DNA from: Epiperipatus broadwayi
Lineage: Eukaryota; Onychophora; Udeonychophora; Euonychophora; Peripatidae
Reading direction: 5' to 3'
Length of the DNA stretch: 64,000 nucleotides
Assembly: GCA_028023455.1 (NCBI GenBank)
Contig: JAQFVV010000013.1
Coordinates: 4,282,001 to 4,346,000, forward strand
The notes under the pieces were generated by a model that was not told the origin of the DNA, searched no databases, and saw only the letters and a list, made by a program, of their open reading frames with translations. Below, in pieces: positions 61,270 to 64,000 of the stretch. Numbering within the stretch: the first letter of the stretch is position 1; each line of letters starts with the position of its first letter. The translations under genes and the position numbers were made by a program.

Positions 61270-62330
61270 TCATTATTTGACCCAAAAGTAACTACTAAAT
61301 TAGATGTTATCCCATTATCAAACAATATTGTATGCAGATATATTTTTGAAATGGCAGATTCTGCAAAAGAAATTCTCATTCAAAAGATTAAAAAATATTC
61401 TACATTTTGCATTGCAACTAGTCAAAAGTACAGATAAGCAAATTTTGCTTAATTATTAGTTTTTATACAATTTGAGGCAGAAAAAAAAATTGCAGAGGAA
61501 TATTTATTTTTTAAACCTCTTGCTGAAAAATCAGCAGCTAATGAAATATTAAATATTCTATCTTATTTTGTTAGAAAATTCCATTTCTTGGAATAAATGC
61601 ATTGCTGTATGTACTGATGAAGTCCAGGTTCTTACAGGGGAAAAAAAGAGGTTTTGTTCAAAATAAAAGCAGTTGCTTCTCAAGCTTCATTTACTCATTG
61701 GCAGCATTCATAATGAAGTTTTAACAATAAAAGCTATTTTGTAATGAAAACTGCCTTGAATCAGTCTGTAAAGGTTATAAAGCTTAGCATTAAATTTATG
61801 AATATTTGCAATTCTATGTTAAGAAATGGGAAATGAACATGAGACTCTACTATCACATTCAGAAGTCAGGTTACTTTCTAGAAGTAAAGTTCTGAGTCTT
61901 TCTTTCAACTTACATTAGAAGTTCAGATTGTTCATAATTCTAATTACAAATTAAAAAAATGCTTTTAATGAATTGTGGTTGTATTAAATTTAGGCCTACA
62001 GGAACCACAGGTTAATTTATTTATAGTTAAAGATAAAATTACTGCAGCAATAAAAAAAACTCAATTTAGTAATAAAAGAATTGGATAAAAATAAATATAG
62101 CTTATTACCAGTTTCAGAATGCTTCTTGAAAGAAAATACATTGAAATATAAGTCATGGGTTAACATCAGATATAAAAAATCATTGCTTCTTTCTAATAAA
62201 TAATTTCAATAAATATTTTCTAGATAATTATGAAAATTTGATTAGAAGGCCATTGATTGCAAATATATCAGGAAACTTCTTGCTCAAAGAAAATAATAGT
62301 TAACAAAAATTTTCTCTGACAGAACATTGA
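61270..62330 (+). pseudogene. hAT/ZBED-like transposase remnant
   Basis: The plus strand reads, with frame changes, VIPLSNNIVCRYIFEMAD, ILIQKIKKYSTFCIAT, LLVFIQFEAEKKIAEEYLFF and KPLAEKSAANEILNILSYF, then at 61620-61700 SYRGKKEV and KAVASQASFTHW, followed by VIKLSIKFMNICNSMLRNGK. This is the order seen in ZBED5/SCAN-type domesticated hAT proteins and related transposons ('VPLSxxTVxRRIxEM...FxIQLDESTDV...LLVFVRY...EEFLFCKPL...'). The DEST acidic block is changed to ATSQ. No BED finger upstream and no C-terminal dimerisation domain is certain. Decayed; the 3' part abuts the hammerhead array. Confidence 0.75.
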
Positions 62331-62525
62331 TGGAAGATTTTTAAAATAATGCACTCATAAATTTTGGGATTAAACCACTAAACATCACATGATCGCTATC
62401 TCTTATACTAGCACATAATTGTTATTAAACAAGGCAAAACTCTCCATACAGTAGTGCCATCCTGTGCCAACTAGAGTAATCAATGGATGCCAGAAGGCTT
62501 GTGCATCCTTATCTAGTGCCTATTC

Positions 62526-62584
62526 ATCCAATATACCCAGACTAGTTGCTGGCTTGTGGCCTTCGTCAGTGAGGAGCCTTGGAT
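62526..62584 (-). ncRNA. Type I hammerhead ribozyme, one core change
   Basis: Minus strand: ATCCAAGG... inner CCTCA, core CTGACGA intact, stem II GGC/GCC, box GCAAC instead of GAAAC, loop TA, GTC, TGGGTA and TTGGAT. The A-to-C change in the GAAA box should inactivate it. Confidence 0.75.
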
Positions 62585-63016
62585 CTGAGAGCACTGAACC
62601 TAGATCTGGGGGTATCATATGAGTAGGCACTAAATAGGGATTTTATGCACAGCCGTCTGACATCCATTGATTACTCTGGTTGGCACAGGGTGGCACTACT
62701 GCATGGAGACTTTTGCCTTGTTTAATAACAATTATGTGCTAGTATAAGAGATATTGATAATGTGATGTTTAGTGGTTTAACACCAATCCTGCCTAATAAG
62801 ATAATGGTGGCTATGGTTGTTAAAGAATCAAAGATACCAAAAGGTATGGGTGCTGAACTGAGTTCAGATCCATATGACTATATAAGCTATTGAGCTTAGA
62901 CTGAAAATATTATTGTGTTTTTAATTTCATTCTCATAGTTTTGTAGTTAAGTAGAGATTAAAGGTGGCTGTCAGAGGGTTGCATTAAATCCTAAGATCTA
63001 GGTGCAGTGCTCTCAG

Positions 63017-63075
63017 ATCCAAGGCTCCTCACTGACGAAGGCCACAAGCCAGAAACTAGTCTGGGGATATTGGAT
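63017..63075 (+). ncRNA. Type I hammerhead ribozyme, complete core
   Basis: ATCCAA (63017-63022) pairs with TTGGAT (63070-63075) as the outer stem I. An internal loop follows, then CCTCA (63027-63031) pairs with TGGGG (63062-63066). Core CTGACGA is 63032-63038. Stem II is GGC (63040-63042) with GCC (63048-63050), loop CACAA, and an A·A pair at its base. GAAAC is 63052-63056, loop TA, then GTC (63059-63061), so stem III is 2 bp. Cleavage is predicted after 63061. All invariant bases are present; the A·A at the first stem II position is the only oddity. Confidence 0.85.
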
Positions 63076-63589
63076 GAGTAGACACTAGATAGAGATTTTA
63101 TGCACAAGCCTTCTGGCATCCATTGATTACTCTGGTTGGCACAGGGTGACGCTACTGTATGGAGACTTTTGCCTTGTTTGGTATAAAGCTATTAAATTTT
63201 TAATGCCATTTTGCACCAACTGTTTATGCAAAAAATGGATTTTTAGTAATGTTACATTTAAAAAACAAATATATAACAAAATTAATAGTTGAGTCTAATT
63301 TACACTTAAAACTAAATAACGGAACCTAATATTAAAAAATTGTGTTTCGTAAAAGAGGCTCGAGTTTTTCATGAATTTTAATTTAAACAAATTTTTATAA
63401 TATTTTAAATCATTTTTTATTAAGTAATAAATCATAGATTTATGCTTTATGCTTATCAATTATAATAATAAAGTTGTGCTGACACACATATAACTTCAAA
63501 CTGTATAAATTAACAAATTAATTGTAATCAACAAATTAAAATGGCTAAGCACTTTCGAGAAAGTGCATTTCTCATAGTCACACACCTCT

Positions 63590-63960
63590 CTCAACTAATA
63601 GGCTTATTAACAATACTAAATATACCATAGTTCCTGATCAGACCCCACAGGCTGTGTATAACATTGCATGCCCTCACAATGGGTGCATAGCCTCATACTA
63701 CAGTGAGACCAGAGCCTCCATAGCTATTAGGTTGTCACAGCATAAGTATAGGTATAATAAGTTGCATACTAATCCAGAATGGACTTCAGTTTTTGCACAT
63801 CAAAAATATACAGACATGAGTTCAAATCTGCCTCTGCAAAATTGGTTTGTACTGAAGGCATGATGTCAAACGTAAGATAAAGGAAGCTTACCTCATAGTG
63901 GAAAACTCCTTCACCATTAATTGCAAAGTATCATGTTTTGCTATATCCAAAAGGTGGACT
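63590..63960 (+). pseudogene. GIY-YIG endonuclease end of another PLE family
   Basis: The plus strand from about 63598 reads NRLINNTKYTIVPDQTPQAV and then YNIACPHNGCIASYYSET, a GIY-YIG opening with a CxxxxC cysteine pair and SYYSET in place of SYIGET. It continues RASIAIRLSQHKY and, after a frame change near 63862, KRKIKEAYLI. The invariant arginine of the RLxxH helix is visible. The RT would lie upstream, but 63190-63590 shows none, so the copy is 5'-truncated. It differs in cysteine pattern from the CxC families at 13 and 60 kb. Confidence 0.75.
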
Positions 63961-64000
63961 AATTGACTCATATGCATGAAGTTTGCATATTGTACATATA

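Larger units (their letters stand above)
62367..63185. mobile_element. Hammerhead-bearing foldback array (family 1)
   Basis: 62367-62780 is bounded by inverted ends AACCACTAAACATCACATGA and its complement near 62776, with a minus-strand unit on the left and a shortened plus-strand unit (ribozyme deleted) on the right. A second, complete plus-strand unit follows at about 62785-63185 (shared landmark TGGAGACTTTTGCCTTGTTT at 62704 and 63161). So the locus holds one minus and two plus units. Ribozymes lie at 62526-62584 (-) and 63017-63075 (+). No ORF. Confidence 0.8.

Noticed and set aside
1-64000. CRISPR arrays, bacterial promoters, ribosome binding sites, rRNA genes
   Set aside because: None seen; the sequence is eukaryotic and repeat-dominated.

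Overview
This window is AT-rich (roughly three quarters A+T by eye), repeat-dense eukaryotic DNA. It has no bacterial-style operons, no long intact ORF and no convincing host gene. The mix of Penelope-like elements (PLEs) with GIY-YIG endonuclease remnants, non-LTR LINEs, a Ty3/gypsy fragment, a hAT/ZBED-type transposase fossil, tRNA-derived SINEs and hammerhead ribozymes points to an invertebrate metazoan. I cannot name the species; a lophotrochozoan such as a mollusc is only a guess. Every recognisable protein-coding stretch is a decayed transposable element with frameshifts and stops.

Layout. 1-1880 (-): Ty3/gypsy gag-pol remnant running off the left edge. 3181-3720 (+): 3' end of a PLE. 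5740-6060 (-): LINE RT tail, followed by a ~750 bp foldback carrying two degenerate hammerhead ribozymes (6079-6835). 7170-7620: SINE-like repeats ending in TA microsatellite. 8390-10400 (-): RTE-like LINE (APE endonuclease, then RT). 11570-15482: two PLE copies of one family head to head. 16363-17760 (-): Tx1/L1-like LINE. 21295-21354 (+): a weak terminal-exon candidate. 23927-24655: a second hammerhead foldback family. 27261-30441: palindromes, hairpin elements and unidentified coding-like DNA. 33231-35957 (-): a second PLE family flanked by ~320 bp direct repeats. 37400-38050 and 51650-52300: a dispersed repeat pair. 40500-41660 (+): unidentified coding-like relic. 44434-44554: a tRNA-Gly-headed SINE with perfect 10 bp target-site duplications. 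45447-45988: a near-complete palindrome of PLE 3' ends. 46361-47580: a candidate inverted-repeat element with an internal duplication. 54780-56221: PLE remnants. 58425-58530: SINE. 59040-60420 (+): LINE RT. 60503-61140 (-): PLE 3' end. 61270-62330 (+): hAT/ZBED-like transposase. 62367-63185: hammerhead-bearing array. 63590-63960 (+): another GIY-YIG PLE end.

The most interesting system is a set of foldback repeats carrying type I hammerhead ribozymes. Two sequence families share the catalytic core and a two-nucleotide-loop stem III. Their outer stem I helices differ in sequence but still pair, which is covariation. One copy in each family keeps an intact core (63017-63075 + and 23965-24027 -). 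They resemble PLE pseudo-LTR ribozymes or animal retrozymes, but here lie as divergent inverted pairs. A second theme is a tRNA-Lys-like module within the 3' region of one PLE family, seen in several copies. How the elements interact is inference: PLE reverse transcriptase could have mobilised the hammerhead units, and LINE reverse transcriptase the SINEs.
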